DNA from: Macrolepiota albuminosa
Lineage: Eukaryota > Basidiomycota > Agaricomycetes > Agaricales > Agaricaceae
DNA: 64,000 nucleotides
Direction of reading: 5' to 3'
NCBI GenBank assembly: GCA_027475525.1
Contig: JAMWFC010000107.1
Span: 248,001-312,000, forward strand
Part shown: piece after piece, positions 52,773-63,645 of the stretch
Layout of the letters: each line of letters begins with the position of its first letter
Numbering within the stretch: position 1 is the stretch's first letter
The notes under the pieces: generated by a model
Database searches by the model: none
What the model saw: the letters and a program-made list of their open reading frames with translations, nothing else
What the model was told of the DNA's origin: nothing
Translations under genes and position numbers: made by a program

Positions 52773-53559
52773 ATAAATGACAATTCTTTGCCTCCTTTGT
52801 TCATTCCTGCAGAACAGGAGACAAAAGATGATTCTCTGCTATCTCTATTCATCATTCGTGAAGAAGCAGAATGACTGACAGTGATTGAGACCATGGCAGC
52901 CAGTGACAGTAGACAGATGGCAGTTGGTAGTGGTGGACATATGGTAGCTGATGATGAAGACAATCTTCCACTGCTATTTGTTGTGATAGCAGAAGAGACA
53001 GATGGAGGCATGACAGCTGATGAAGAAGAAAACCTTCTACTGCTATTTGATGTAACAGCTCTTCAATCGCAGTCTCCTCCCTTCGAACAATCTCCTTCTC
53101 CAACCCTATCTACTGGTAACAATGTCTGGGAGTGGGAGGAATATGAGATATATATGACTTGATGTGAGAATAAGAGAAGAATTAATAAATTGTATCAACA
53201 ATGTGAGTTATAATTTGGCACTGGTAAACAGAGTTCATTTATGTTAACAGAACAAGAATTTTGCTCTAGAGCAAAACATGGTCAATGTAGGCACATTGAC
53301 CCTTTCAATCCAGCTGATTGTACTGATGATGTGTCTGCTGATATGTCAGAGTCACCCTCACCATCTTCTTCATCATGCTTGATAGCAAATTATGAAGACA
53401 TCACACTTATCAGGCCTTAAGGACCATATATACTGAATGACTTTGCATTCTTGACAGAAGACTACCTACATGATGAGAATTTCTTTTATTTAGAAGTATT
53501 ATATGAATTTAATGAAGAGGAGGAATACACATCAGATAAGTGATTTAATAATTAGTTAC

Positions 53560-54870
53560 AACAATTCATGGCTTCTCTGTTGGTTACTTTTTGTTAAGAT
53601 TAACTGTTCTGTTTTGCCAGTGACAAATCCATTATAAATTTGTTTGATCTGTTCTGCCACTGGCATAAATGGAAGATGAGATTCATCAGCAAAAAACTAC
53701 ATACTAGTCAACAAATATACAAAGAGGTAGTTGAACCTGTCTCTTGTGCATGATACAAAATATTAATTTATCAATATTTCACTAGACCACAGAGCCTTAC
53801 TACAAGCATGTATGGTGTACAGGTAACTGAAAAAGAGGCACCAGTCATTAGAAAGTCAAACCACCATGATACAAAAGAACCTGCACTAGAGTATCTATGT
53901 ACTACAGAGGAGTTAAACCCACTGCTTGGCACAATATAGATTACCAATTGATAAATAATTCACTAAACCACTGAGACTCATTGCAACTTTATAATGTATA
54001 TATAGTATATACATAGATTGGTCAAAAGACACTATCTCGGTAAATTCATTTAATATTAGTCTTATTATAGAGGGAGTCAAACCTACAACAGTACAAAAAT
54101 CCCAGCACCAGTATATTATATGCACTGTCTGGGAATTAAACCCACTGCTTAGCACAAGATAGATTACTATTTGGTAAATATTCTACTGAATTACTGGAAC
54201 TTGTTGCAACTTTAGGTGTACATGTAGTGCAAAAATGCATCCATATAAAAAGACACCATTAGATATCATAAAGGTGAAATAGAGGGAGTCAAACTCACCG
54301 CTGTATACAATATTGAATATCAATTGACAAATATTCTACTGAACTACTAAGACTAGTTGCAATCTTATGGTATACACATAGATTGGTCAAAAGATACTAT
54401 CTTAATAAATTATCTGCTCATAAATGGGACACAGGTCTATCAGACTTGTTTCTCCTCTTTCAACCCAGCATCATCTCTACTAAATTATTTGTCATTTGTA
54501 AACAGGAAGATTGATGTCAGCTACTGTCTGCTGGCATGCCAGCAGACAGCAGACACTCGTGCACCCCCCTTCTATCCTTCCACCTCTTTTTCATCAGTGC
54601 TATCCTCTTCACTCCCTAAACTACCTGACATGTCACCCCCATCCACCACATGCACCCTGCTTTTCTCCTCCCCTTTGACCTGACATCTGATGTCTGCTAT
54701 GTCTACTGGCATGTCAGCAGACATTCACACCCTTCTTTCTCTATATCTTCATCTCTTTTCTGCTACCATTCATGCTTCTTCAAATGCCGCTCTATGCGGC
54801 AGATACTCACACACCCTTTTTCTTCTCTCCTACTCTGATGCTGAACAATGCCAGAGGTTGCCAATGGATG
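53560..54870 (-). repeat. Composite repeat CR, copy 4, with four tRNA-like modules
   Basis: Read in reverse it has the GA-rich part (54860-54530), the TTTACTGAGATAGTG..TTTTGACCAATCTATG block seen twice (about 54370-54420 and 54010-54050), and tRNA-like modules at about 54355-54285, 54200-54125, 53980-53910 and 53805-53735. Their second boxes read like GGGTTTAATTCC and GAGTTTGACTCC. This is the longest CR copy. Confidence 0.6.
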
Positions 54871-54990
54871 CTGACAAATACCAGTATATATTCAACAAAT
54901 GCTGATAGATGTTCAACAGATGCCAATAGATATACAATGGATGCTGATAGATGCCAGTGGGTCCTGACAGCTGCTGACAGATGTCAATGC
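54855..54990 (+). repeat. Degenerate GATGCTGA(T/C)A-type minisatellite
   Basis: Repeated variants of GATGCTGATAGATG, GATGCCAATAGAT and CAACAGATGCC spaced about 15-25 bp apart. No coding potential. Confidence 0.5.
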
Positions 54991-55095
54991 CTCTTTCAAG
55001 CCACAAAAACTCATTTGGGGGATATGCCGCCCCCCTTTCACCTCTAAATATCCATATGAAGACCAGCAGAGATGTATGTGGATGGCTGTTCATTA

Positions 55096-55400
55096 TCTGA
55101 CCTTTGATTCTATCTGTTAGTAAAGGACCTGTGGTGCAATGGTTAAATCATCAGTGCATTTTATTGCCAGAGCCTTCTCCAAGGCTGGGAGTTCAATTTC
55201 TCTCTATAGGCATAAGGAGGAATGAAGAGTTACTTTTTTTTGGTCCAACCAGCCTCCATGGGCCTGCATAAGCCTCTGCAGATGTCTGCTGGTGCCCTGT
55301 GCAGGCCTACATGGGCCTGCATAGATTTGAGTAGATTGATGTATGTCTGCATGGATGTCTGCTGGTGGCTTGTATCTCAATTTCATGTCTCCTTACTCAG
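55096..55400 (+). repeat. tRNA-derived SINE, copy 2 (SINE-1)
   Basis: The head GACCTGTGGTGCAATGGTTAA (55128 region) and B-box-like GGGAGTTCAATTTC (about 55188) are followed by a T-run and the GCCTCCATGGGCCTGC / GCAGATGTCTGCTGGTG tail, matching copy 1 at 13560-13940 in the opposite orientation. Confidence 0.65.
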
Positions 55401-56031
55401 ATCATATAAGATGAATAATGATGCCTTGTTTCTCAATTGGATAACACCTGAGACATATGATTCTGGTACTCCCAACAAACAGGAATAGGTTATCAAGAAA
55501 ATACTGGGATATTGGTGGATGCATGGTAAGAACCTCAAGTTTGAGGTTTAGTAGAGTGTTGGAGATACGACTTGGGAGTCATATAATATGTGTTCAAAGC
55601 TGGCAGCCTTGGATTGGTATTTGGAATTACAAGGAGTATGGCAGCTGAAGAAGCTATTTAAGCACTCACATGCTTAGATAAGACAGTATTAGAATTGGGG
55701 AAGATCAGATGCTGCCTCAGGATCAGGAATGATAAGATCTGATCTGAAGTATTGGATCAGAATTATATAATGGAGAGGCATGAATTTGTTTTTTCTACTT
55801 TATTTTTTTTCTTTTGAAGACTGCCATGTCAACATATATACTGATGTTGCATTTGTATGCAGGGCAGGCTCCACTGCAAGGACAAAACTCACAGGATTCT
55901 GATGGAGAAGAACATGCAACAAGCAACACAGGCATGTTGGTATTGACACCAAGCATGGCAGCCTACCTGGCAATGGCTCAGTGCAAAACCTAGCCTTTAT
56001 GCTGCAGCATAACAAAAATACAATTAAGATA
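55401..56031. other. No recognisable feature
   Basis: I see no conserved reading frame or terminal repeat. It ends with the TA next to the Tc1-2 inverted repeat. Confidence 0.5.
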
Positions 56032-56944
56032 CACTGGCTCAAAAAACTGCCTCAGTGTTTGGCCTTTTTGGAAAGATTCACATGGTGTGCAACGATTATG
56101 TAAGTGAAAAATTGTAGAACATCACATGACATACAACTACATCTTGGCTTTATAATGACATATGAATCATGTGATTTGGACAAGAACTCACTGATTAATG
56201 AATCAAACAAAATATTCAATCCTTGGGGCAGTTTTTTGAAATTTACTCTAATTTTCATATCTAGTACTTGGTATGGCCTCCATTTGCCTTTATAACTGCC
56301 TTGATCCTTCTAGGCATGCTTACTCTAATTTTCATATCTAGTACTTGGTATGGCCTCCATTTGCCTTTATAACTGCCTTGATCCTTCTAGGCATGCTCTT
56401 TATAAGGCTTTGGCATACCTCTCATGGTATTTCATTCCACTTCTTTACCACTCTCTCCCACAACTCATGCATTCCTTTAGGGAGTACCTCATACTTCAAA
56501 AGTTTGTGCTTGATGTAAACCCAGAGATGTTCAATAGGATTAAAGTCAGGAGATTGGGCAGGCCAGGATATCACAATGATGTTGTTATCAGAAAACCAGG
56601 TTGTTGCCCATTTGGAGGTGTGTTTTGAGTCATTGTCCTGCTGAAAATATCATTCTTCCTCTTCCATTTCCAACTTCTCAAAGCTTTCCACTACTCTCTC
56701 ATCCAAAATCTCACAATACTGTGCAGCATCCATCTTCCTCTAAACTTCTATAAGCTTCCCTACTCCATTCCAACCCATGCAGCCCCATACCATTAAATTG
56801 TTTCTTCCTCCATGCTTGACAGTTGGTGTAGTGGTGCGGTCAGATAGTGGTTCTCCTAGAATTTTCCACACATATACCTTTCCATCTGATCCAATCCAAT
56901 TAATCTTTGTCTCATCACTCCACAAAACCCCATGCATACTAATG
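56032..56944 (-). mobile_element. Tc1-2: truncated second Tc1 element
   Basis: The right end CACTGGCTCAAAAAACTGCC is preceded by TA (56030-56031) and leads into an inverted repeat related to Tc1-1. The transposase C-terminal half runs in reverse (from 56938): MHGVLWSDETKINWIG, CMGWNGVGKL, YFQQDNDSKHTSK, SPDFNPIEHLWVYIK, ending KANGGHTKY. Here the TDE motif keeps the Trp lost in Tc1-1. The N-terminal DNA-binding domains and the other inverted repeat are missing; the element is cut at about 56944 by family X sequence. Confidence 0.88.
56244..56397. repeat. Exact 77-bp tandem duplication (probable assembly artefact)
   Basis: Copies start at 56244 and 56321; the Tc1-2 transposase stop region is duplicated. 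Confidence 0.92.
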
Positions 56945-58187
56945 AAAAAGTAAAGAACTATCTTCCAACACTGGCATCTTTAAGCATTGCTGATAATGGC
57001 AATGCTAGCAACTATGGGACAAGTATGGAGGAGACCCTGTCAGAAGAAGAAATGATAGCACAAAAGAACATGCAGTTGATTTACAACCACAAGTCAGCCA
57101 CCAGAAAGAAAGCTGCCACTGATAAGCAGGCAAAGATTGACCATGACCAGCAGGAGCAGGCTACTGGGCATATCTCAGATGGACTAGGGGTGTTTGAAAA
57201 AGGGAGCACCACAGAATGCTCAAACTGATTCTATGGCAGTGCCCTGGACCAGCACTTTTACTATTTGCAGCTGTTAAATATGATATTTGTAGAGAATGAG
57301 GCTCTTCAAGCTAAAATGCATGAAAAGGAGAATGGCATGAGATATCATCATATCTCAATACTGTTGATGAAGATCATACTTTGTGAGCTTCCTATGAGTC
57401 CTCAGAAGGCTTTCAAGCTGCTGATACTTGTGGGCAACAAGATGAAAGCTCTGTTGCTTTGTATTGAAGTGTATTATCTCCTCTGCAAGTTTCAGCATAT
57501 ATCACTTAACTTCAGTCAACCTTGGCAAGACCGCACCATGGAGCTGGTGTGCAGATCATAGTTTGATCAAATACTTCCCCCTCTTAACTTAGCAGACCAA
57601 CACATGGATTTGGCCATCATCTCTACTCCAGAGAGATATTTAAGCTAGAAGGGCTGGCACAACAAATTGGTATTTATGCTTGCAGGATTTGACAATGAAG
57701 ATATCTGTCATGCCTTCAAACTGGACAAGTTGGCACAGAATGTGCTGTATTTTTATAACCAGGGATGATGAATGCTGTGCTAGGCATAGCTATGGACTTT
57801 GCTTTCTGTATTCATCTATAGACCTTGATAGAGCATACAATTACTTGAGGTGTATCACCTCAAGGATGTTCTAAGAGCTACTTTGCCAGGCTTCTGGCCT
57901 GTATTATAGCCCAACCATGGCTATACTGGGAAGCCATGGAGGCATACAATGCTGCCAACCCAGGTGCTCTTTTCATGCTCATGGATTGGACTTAGGTGCA
58001 GTTTATGACCTCTTAGTTTGATGAGGCCACATTTATCAACATCAGTGATGTTGACATGCTGAGAGTACTGTTGGCAAACCATGTTTCTGTAGGGTGGATA
58101 GACCATGCCCATCCTTTTAGCATGGTCTATTTGAAGGGCCATTTTAGAGCAATGAATGTGTCCTTTGAAATCTACCAAAGATATTAG
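56945..58187 (+). pseudogene. Family X, copy X-3, C-terminal half
   Basis: This diverged copy of family X retains a charged segment (57030-57200), YGSALDQHFYYLQLLN (about 57238), MIFVENEALQAKMHEKENG, CHAFKLDKLAQNVLYFYNQG (about 57712), IAMDFAFCIH (about 57786), AQPWLYWEAMEAYNAANP (about 57909) and VGWIDHAHPFSMVYLKGHF (about 58089). It ends near the stop at 58185. Stops and frame changes are frequent. Unlike X-1 and X-2 there is no gypsy pol directly upstream; instead it abuts truncated Tc1-2. Confidence 0.62.
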
Positions 58188-58229
58188 AACAGATTTCAAG
58201 CAATAAAAAGAGGAAAAAAAACTAATAAA

Positions 58230-58529
58230 ATCTTTTTTGAGTTGAATTCAAAGTCCACCCACTACTTACAGATTACTGGATTTCATGCAGCAGAATTCTA
58301 CAAAACAAAAATCAAACCAAAGATTGATGAAAAACTGAAAAAGATAGGTAAATGTCAATGCTATCCACTTGGAGTTGTGAAACACAAGATTAAAGAATGC
58401 TGGGAAGCTGAATTGGAGGAAGTCCAAAGCATAATTATTGAAGAATTCAATAGTCAAACCAAAGAGAGTAACAATAATATATCTTCGGACTCAAATTTAG
58501 TTCAATTCTCTCAGAAATATGCATTATGA
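58230..58529 (+). pseudogene. Uncharacterised fragment
   Basis: An open frame of 95 residues (FHAAEFYKTKIKPKIDEKL; IKECWEAELEEVQSIIIEEF) ending at 58529. It is helical and Lys/Glu-rich, like proteins found as hypotheticals in agaricomycetes. It may be a further exon of X-3 or a separate gene upstream of the Plavaka-like gene. Confidence 0.35.
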
Positions 58530-58899
58530 GCCAGTTTATTTTAGTTTGAGTTTCTTACTGTTCTTGTAGTTTGACATGACAGGACAATAGCATCTATCTC
58601 TAATGCTATTAAACAGCTGCATCATATATTACAAGAACAAACTGATTGAGTTTGGACTTTTCTTGGTGGTGGGCCAGATCTGACTTATCCAAATGGACAA
58701 GTCTGAACAATGTAGTATGTTGTCAAGTTCTTTTTTCTGATATACTGCCTCAAGCATCTATAGTTTCAATTTTGGCAAGAACACACTCAATTATTCATTT
58801 AAGACACTTCAGTCCCAAATGAGAATAGCAATATTCCAGCAACAGAGAGTATCTTCAACTGTATAATGTCAAATTCAGAAAATGAGGATAATAGCTCAA

Positions 58900-59284
58900 T
58901 ATTTGACATAGGACTTATTGACTCTCAGCTGCTATTGTCCCACTGGCTCCTATAACCATCACAGAAGCATCTTTGTTAGCATCTCAGCCTCCCACAGTAT
59001 TGCCTCAGCCATCAACTTTCCAACCTTTAGCTCTGGAAGCATTTCTGGCAGATTTTGACCAGTCACCATCTACTCTCTTATCTACAAGTGTTTCAAGAGC
59101 ACTATAGATTTCAGCGCTGCAGCCTCCTACCTTGGATACATTTATTTTTCCTCTTACATTCCATGCAAAACCTCCTGCTAACTCTATTGCTCCTTACTCA
59201 CACTCAGCATCTCTGAAAGAGGCAAATCACAGTGGTCCTCTATTGGGCTTAAAAAACATTCTATCACACCAACAACCAAAAAAC
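58900..59284 (+). pseudogene. Pro/Ser-rich fragment, possible N-terminus of the Plavaka-like gene
   Basis: Repeated LLASQPPTVLPQPSTFQPLA and SALQPPTLDTFIFPLTF-like segments in frames broken by stops. It is low complexity and the function cannot be assigned. It is cut by an LTR fragment at 59285. Confidence 0.3.
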
Positions 59285-59411
59285 TGTAACCTGTGGTTAT
59301 GTGCTAGAACTATCTTGTGTGTATCACACAGTGCTAAATCAGACCGCAGTATCAGATTTGACTAGAACTAGAGTGAATACAAGATGTTGCACTTACATAA
59401 TACTCTACTGA
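59285..59411 (-). repeat. Partial Gypsy-C-type LTR
   Basis: TGTAACCTGTGGTTATGTGCTAGAAC to ATAATACTCTACTGAATG matches 32669-32798 closely, including CACAGTGCTAAATCAGACCG. The last 40 bp of the LTR are missing. Confidence 0.75.
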
Positions 59412-62241
59412 ATGAGCTATTTTCCTTGGTTTATGATACATAAAATGAATTATCTAGGACAGTCAGTAATATTATTTATTTTTCTGGCCATTCATTGATT
59501 TCTTTTTCAGAATCCTCATGATTTGCATTCAGGATCTAGCTAATTATCCATGTCCATGATGCTTAATTTAGACTAAAGAAATTTCACAAATTGGTGAAAA
59601 GTTTGATCAACAGTAGAGACAAAAGCAACTTTGTGTAGATAATGAAACTTGCCAGAAATATATTGAAAATGTACACCAAAAACTATTTGAAAAAGAATAC
59701 AAACATGGAAGTACTGTAGTTAAAAGACTACTTAAATATGGATCACTCAGTTCATCTCATATAAGCTCATTATTTTTGTAACTGATGATACCAGGCTAAT
59801 AGTTCTATAGAATACTTTTTCTGTTTGCCTTGGTCTTCTTAGATTTGACCTTCACAACTTACTCTGTTCTGATATTTTGCATGAATTTGAAATTGGAGTT
59901 TTTGCAGCAGTATTCAAGCACTGCCTTCACATTCTATATGCTGCAAGAAATGACTCTATTCAAGAACTGAACAAACAGTTATTTCTTAATATTTTTTATA
60001 TGAGTGTATATTTTAATCACATGTCTTGCAGATTCTGAAATACTCCAACATTTGGACATAATACAATTCAAAAATTCTCAAATGATATAGCAGGGTTAAA
60101 ATAGCTAGCAGCATGGGACTATGAAGATATCCTTCAGATATGTAATCTATTGTTTTGAAGTCTATTTTATTGAATAACATAATTGATTATACAGTGTTTA
60201 ATTCCTGCTTTTGAAGGTCTACTCCCTGAGCCACACAATTCTAATTTGCTTAATCTTTTCTTTGAGTTAGCAATATGGCATGTCCTTGCAAAATTGAAGT
60301 TACACACACTGTCAACTCTTCAAGATCTTCACAGCTCACTCACATGACTTGGTCAGGAACTCCAATACTTCAAAAAAACAACTTGTGCTGAGTATGTTAT
60401 ACAGAAACTTCTCAGTAAAGTTGCTGTACATGGTCAAAGAAAAGCAGCATGGGCTGCTACTTAATTACAAGTACTAAGTGGTAAAAAGAGTATAAAGACT
60501 GATAATCCTCTAAAAAAGCAACAAAAATCAAAAATCTGTGAATTGAATCTTCAGACAATCAAATTGCATAGTCTTGGTGACTATGTCAAGTGCATTAAAT
60601 TGCATGGAACCACAAATAATTATTTGACTCAAACGGTGACTTTAAATTTTATATATTTTTGAGTCTGCCACAAGTCTAACAGCTTTTTTTCACAGGGAGA
60701 ACTAGCTCATTGCCAAGTAAAACAAATTTTCCCTGTCATTCAGAAGAGTATTTATACATTTGAAATTGCAAAGTATGAATGTCAACAGTGGATTCTTAAT
60801 CACATGAAAGTAAAAGTTCTTAAACCAAAGATATGTGACAAGCGGAAGCAGCATCATGACAATAATTTTACACCACCTTGGCTTCAGTTCAATGAAACTG
60901 AATATTTGCCCAATGGCTCTCCACAGAATCATCACATCATTGCACAAGATGTCTGACATTCTCTCATACTTCCACAATGGCTTAGTGAAAATGAAGATGA
61001 TGCCACTCTTGAGGTAAAGAAGCTATTGGTGTCAGTATATATATTAATATTTCTTTATTGGCTAGCAATTTTTGGTCAAACTCCAAGACTATTGCTTAGC
61101 ACACATGCTCAAAGAAGAGTATGATGGTGATGTTGTCATGTATACCTCTGAACAGTGTCACCATATTCACATTGCCGGCAACAAAATCTACCAACACAAA
61201 CAGATTCATGTAAATTATACAATATATGATTGTCAGTGAGCTCAAGATACTCTCAATCTCTGTACTCATGCCAATGCTCTTGTTTTATCTTGAGAAGATG
61301 GAGAGGATGGAATAAACCCATTTCTATACTGGTTTTGCTGTATTCTTGGGATCTTCTATGTGAAAGTCCTTCATACTGGTCTTGAATTAACTTTTTGTGA
61401 TTCTCAGCATATGGAATTTCTTTGGGTGCATTGGTATGGGTGTAAAGTGAGCTTGAAGACTGGATAAAAAGCATGACGGCTGCATAAAATTGGTTTTGTT
61501 GATGGTGACAATGATGCAGCATTTGGTTTTCTTGATCCCACATGAGTTATCCAAGAAGTCCATTTGATTCCTTTATTTTGCAATGGTAAGACCTCCAAGC
61601 TTCTTTCACCCAGCACTAGTGCTCATGCTCCAAGTAAAAAAAATGAGGATTATAGGTTTTATGATGTTGGAATGTAAGATTTTTGTTTGCCCCTACTCTG
61701 TTTACTTCAATTTTACCAAAAACTTAGGTTTGTGGACCAAAATATGGTGATGCACTTTTGTGATGGTGGCATCAGCCACAAATCTACCCATGAAGCAACC
61801 AATACATTCTTATTAGACAGATACAGAAGCGATATGGCCTCTGCACATGCAAATGCCACTACTACTAGTGAAATACCAATGGACAGTGATAGGCTCTAAG
61901 TCAATGCAGAAACTAGCAATGAACTCTAGCCTCAGCTCACAGAAGATGAATCTCTGACAGATGAAGAAGAGGGTTATGGCTACAAGAACCCAATGTATCA
62001 ACAGCTTCAAGTTGAAGAGTCAGAAGGTGATGAGTCCAAGAATGTCAGGGGACTCCTCATTTCTTCCTTTTCTCACTCCTTATCTCTTCACTCTCCCTTC
62101 ATTCATTCTCTTATTTCTTCTGACATTATTTCATTTTACTGTTTCTATTCTTTCAACACTATTTGTTAGTACTACTCTCAGCCCTTGAGATGCTCTGGTT
62201 CTTTAGCTACCATTCAGACAAGTGTGGGCCCTTCAGCACCG

Positions 62242-62395
62242 CTTCCAGACCGCTTATATAAGCCGGAGTTTGCCTTTCTGACTTCTAAAGTCCGGAGTTT
62301 TCCTGCCTTGTTTGCACACTTCCAGACCGCTTATATAAGCCGGAGTTTGCCTTTCTGACTTCTAAAGTCCGGAGTTTTCCTGCCTTGTTTGCACA
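62242..62395. repeat. Exact 77-bp tandem duplication (probable assembly artefact)
   Basis: Copies start at 62242 and 62319, inside LTR-F3. Confidence 0.93.
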
Positions 62396-62458
62396 GTTAT
62401 TTGGTTAGTCAATTTTTGAGTTTTTAAGGTTTTGTTGTACTGTACAGTTGTTTCCCAT

Positions 62459-62612
62459 GCTTCAGAAGCCCCAGAAGCGTCCAACCTGGCATAGGGAATC
62501 CCTAGACTTGTTCTCTTTGGATCTCCCTCTGCCAGGCTTCAGAAGCCCCAGAAGCGTCCAACCTGGCATAGGGAATCCCTAGACTTGTTCTCTTTGGATC
62601 TCCCTCTGCCAG
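62459..62612. repeat. Exact 77-bp tandem duplication (probable assembly artefact)
   Basis: Copies start at 62459 and 62536, inside LTR-F3. Confidence 0.93.
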
Positions 62613-62781
62613 CTGTGTGACTGAGCCACAGCCTTTAGAGGTCGCCCTTACAGAGAATGACTTGGACAACAATGAATGCCAGGCAGATAGTGATGATGGT
62701 TTAAATGACAGATTGGGCCCTGAAGATGGAGCAGACAATGCTGAGGATCTTGAGGGTGAGTGGGGGTATGCAGAATTGTAA

Positions 62782-63645
62782 CTCAGATAAACACCATGAC
62801 ATTGTATATATTGATTATATCAGTCTGTTCTTGCCTTACATATGGGATACCTGTAAGTTAATATGCTACATGGTACATGCTTTCCATTGATGATCTTTCT
62901 GGGACCAATGTTCCTGCCATTGCCATGCCTGGCACATACCCAGCTGGCAGCACCTTACATACCTAATACCCACCACATAAGCCATAACATTCTTCATATG
63001 GTACCATCATTTTTGTAGATGATAATCACAGACTAGTAAGTTGTCTGTTCTATGGTTCAGTTAGTTTTGTATCATAACAGTAAGTAAAAAAAGTGGCTCA
63101 CCCTCAGTCCTTGTATGAATGACTGAGGGTGTCCATTGTTCCAGGTATCGAATATATATGAGTTCGACAAGTCTATTTGTCCTCTTGGCAACAAAGCTGC
63201 ACTGTTGTAAAGGGTCGAGGTTGTTCGGAAACTTGTGAATCGATTTGTGGGTCCTCTCGCACTTATGGTGTCAATGAATCTCAGCATTGGAGTGCCAGGT
63301 TTAGGCTGGATGCCTGTTTAATGTGATATATTAGGTTTGGTATATGTATATTTTTTTAAAAATTTTTTCAAAAGCCATACTGGCAGGCGGTCATAATTGC
63401 AGTTGGTGTTAGTAAATCTATGGAGAAATTAGTATCTGGTGCTGACTTTGAGAAAGAGGATACCTAGCAGTTTTGGATCTCTCAAGGAACAAGAGTGATC
63501 TGAAACGAGAGTCTATGTGCTGAGATAAGCGTCGGGGGCAGGAACCTCTTTTTGCTTCCTCCGCCCTCCAACGTGCAAAGAACGTGTCAAATAAAATGTT
63601 TTCGCAAAATACACATTATTGTAAAAAAATAAAATAAAATAAAAT
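62782..63645. other. Intergenic; upstream region of the last gene
   Basis: No conserved coding sequence. It contains an AT-rich palindromic run (ATATTTTTTTAAAAATTTTTTC, 63348-63370) and an AATAAAATAAAATAAAATA stretch just before the start codon at 63646. Confidence 0.45.

Larger units (their letters stand above)
49986..53543 (+). pseudogene. KDZ-2: 3' part of a second KDZ element with the same tail
   Basis: The 5' end joins at the sequence equivalent to KDZ-1 position about 17990; the catalytic core is missing. It retains the KDZ C-terminus, the tail (SVNPAQMGQLTGIEFNTNSI, NPQHLFHHLYS), and uninterrupted MELEMSDNKQVDIP at 51594-51635. Acidic repeats follow (KMDDNSLSPLFIFVEE; KMENDSLPPLLI), then after an insertion NVWEWEEYEIYMT, SADMSESPSPSS, YEDITLIRP and EEEYTSDK with the stop at 53541-53543. 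Relative to KDZ-1 it has about 500-600 extra bp around 50560-51130 and an insertion at about 51862-52772. Stops are scattered. Confidence 0.65.
62043..62652 (-). mobile_element. Solo LTR-F, copy F3, in the Plavaka-like gene tail
   Basis: On the forward strand TGTCAGGGGACTCC to GTCGCCCTTACA, 610 bp with two 77-bp artefacts (456 bp without). Flanks AAGAA (62038-62042) and GAGAA (62653-62657) form a 5-bp duplication with one mismatch. The coding tail continues on both sides (VEESEGDESK, then ENDLDNNECQADSDDG). Confidence 0.87.
59560..62781 (+). pseudogene. Plavaka-like transposase gene, C-terminal region
   Basis: Across shifting frames it shows the motif order I associate with Plavaka-type (CACTA-related) transposases of Agaricomycetes: CSDILHEFEIGV-like residues (about 59860), LPEPHN (about 60215), LFELAIWHVLAKLKLHT (about 60258), LHSLGDYVKCIKLHGTT (about 60565), GELAHCQVK (about 60697), QIHVNYTIYDCQ (about 61200), GFVDGDNDAAFGFLDPT (about 61495), HLIPLFCNGKTSKLLSPST (about 61563), YRFYDVGM (about 61652), and then a clean 54-bp intron 61674-61727 in phase to FVDQNMVMHF. 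The acidic tail EEGYGYKNPMYQ is split by LTR-F3, and EWGYAEL ends at the stop 62779-62781. Many stops; the family name is from memory of motifs. Confidence 0.6.
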
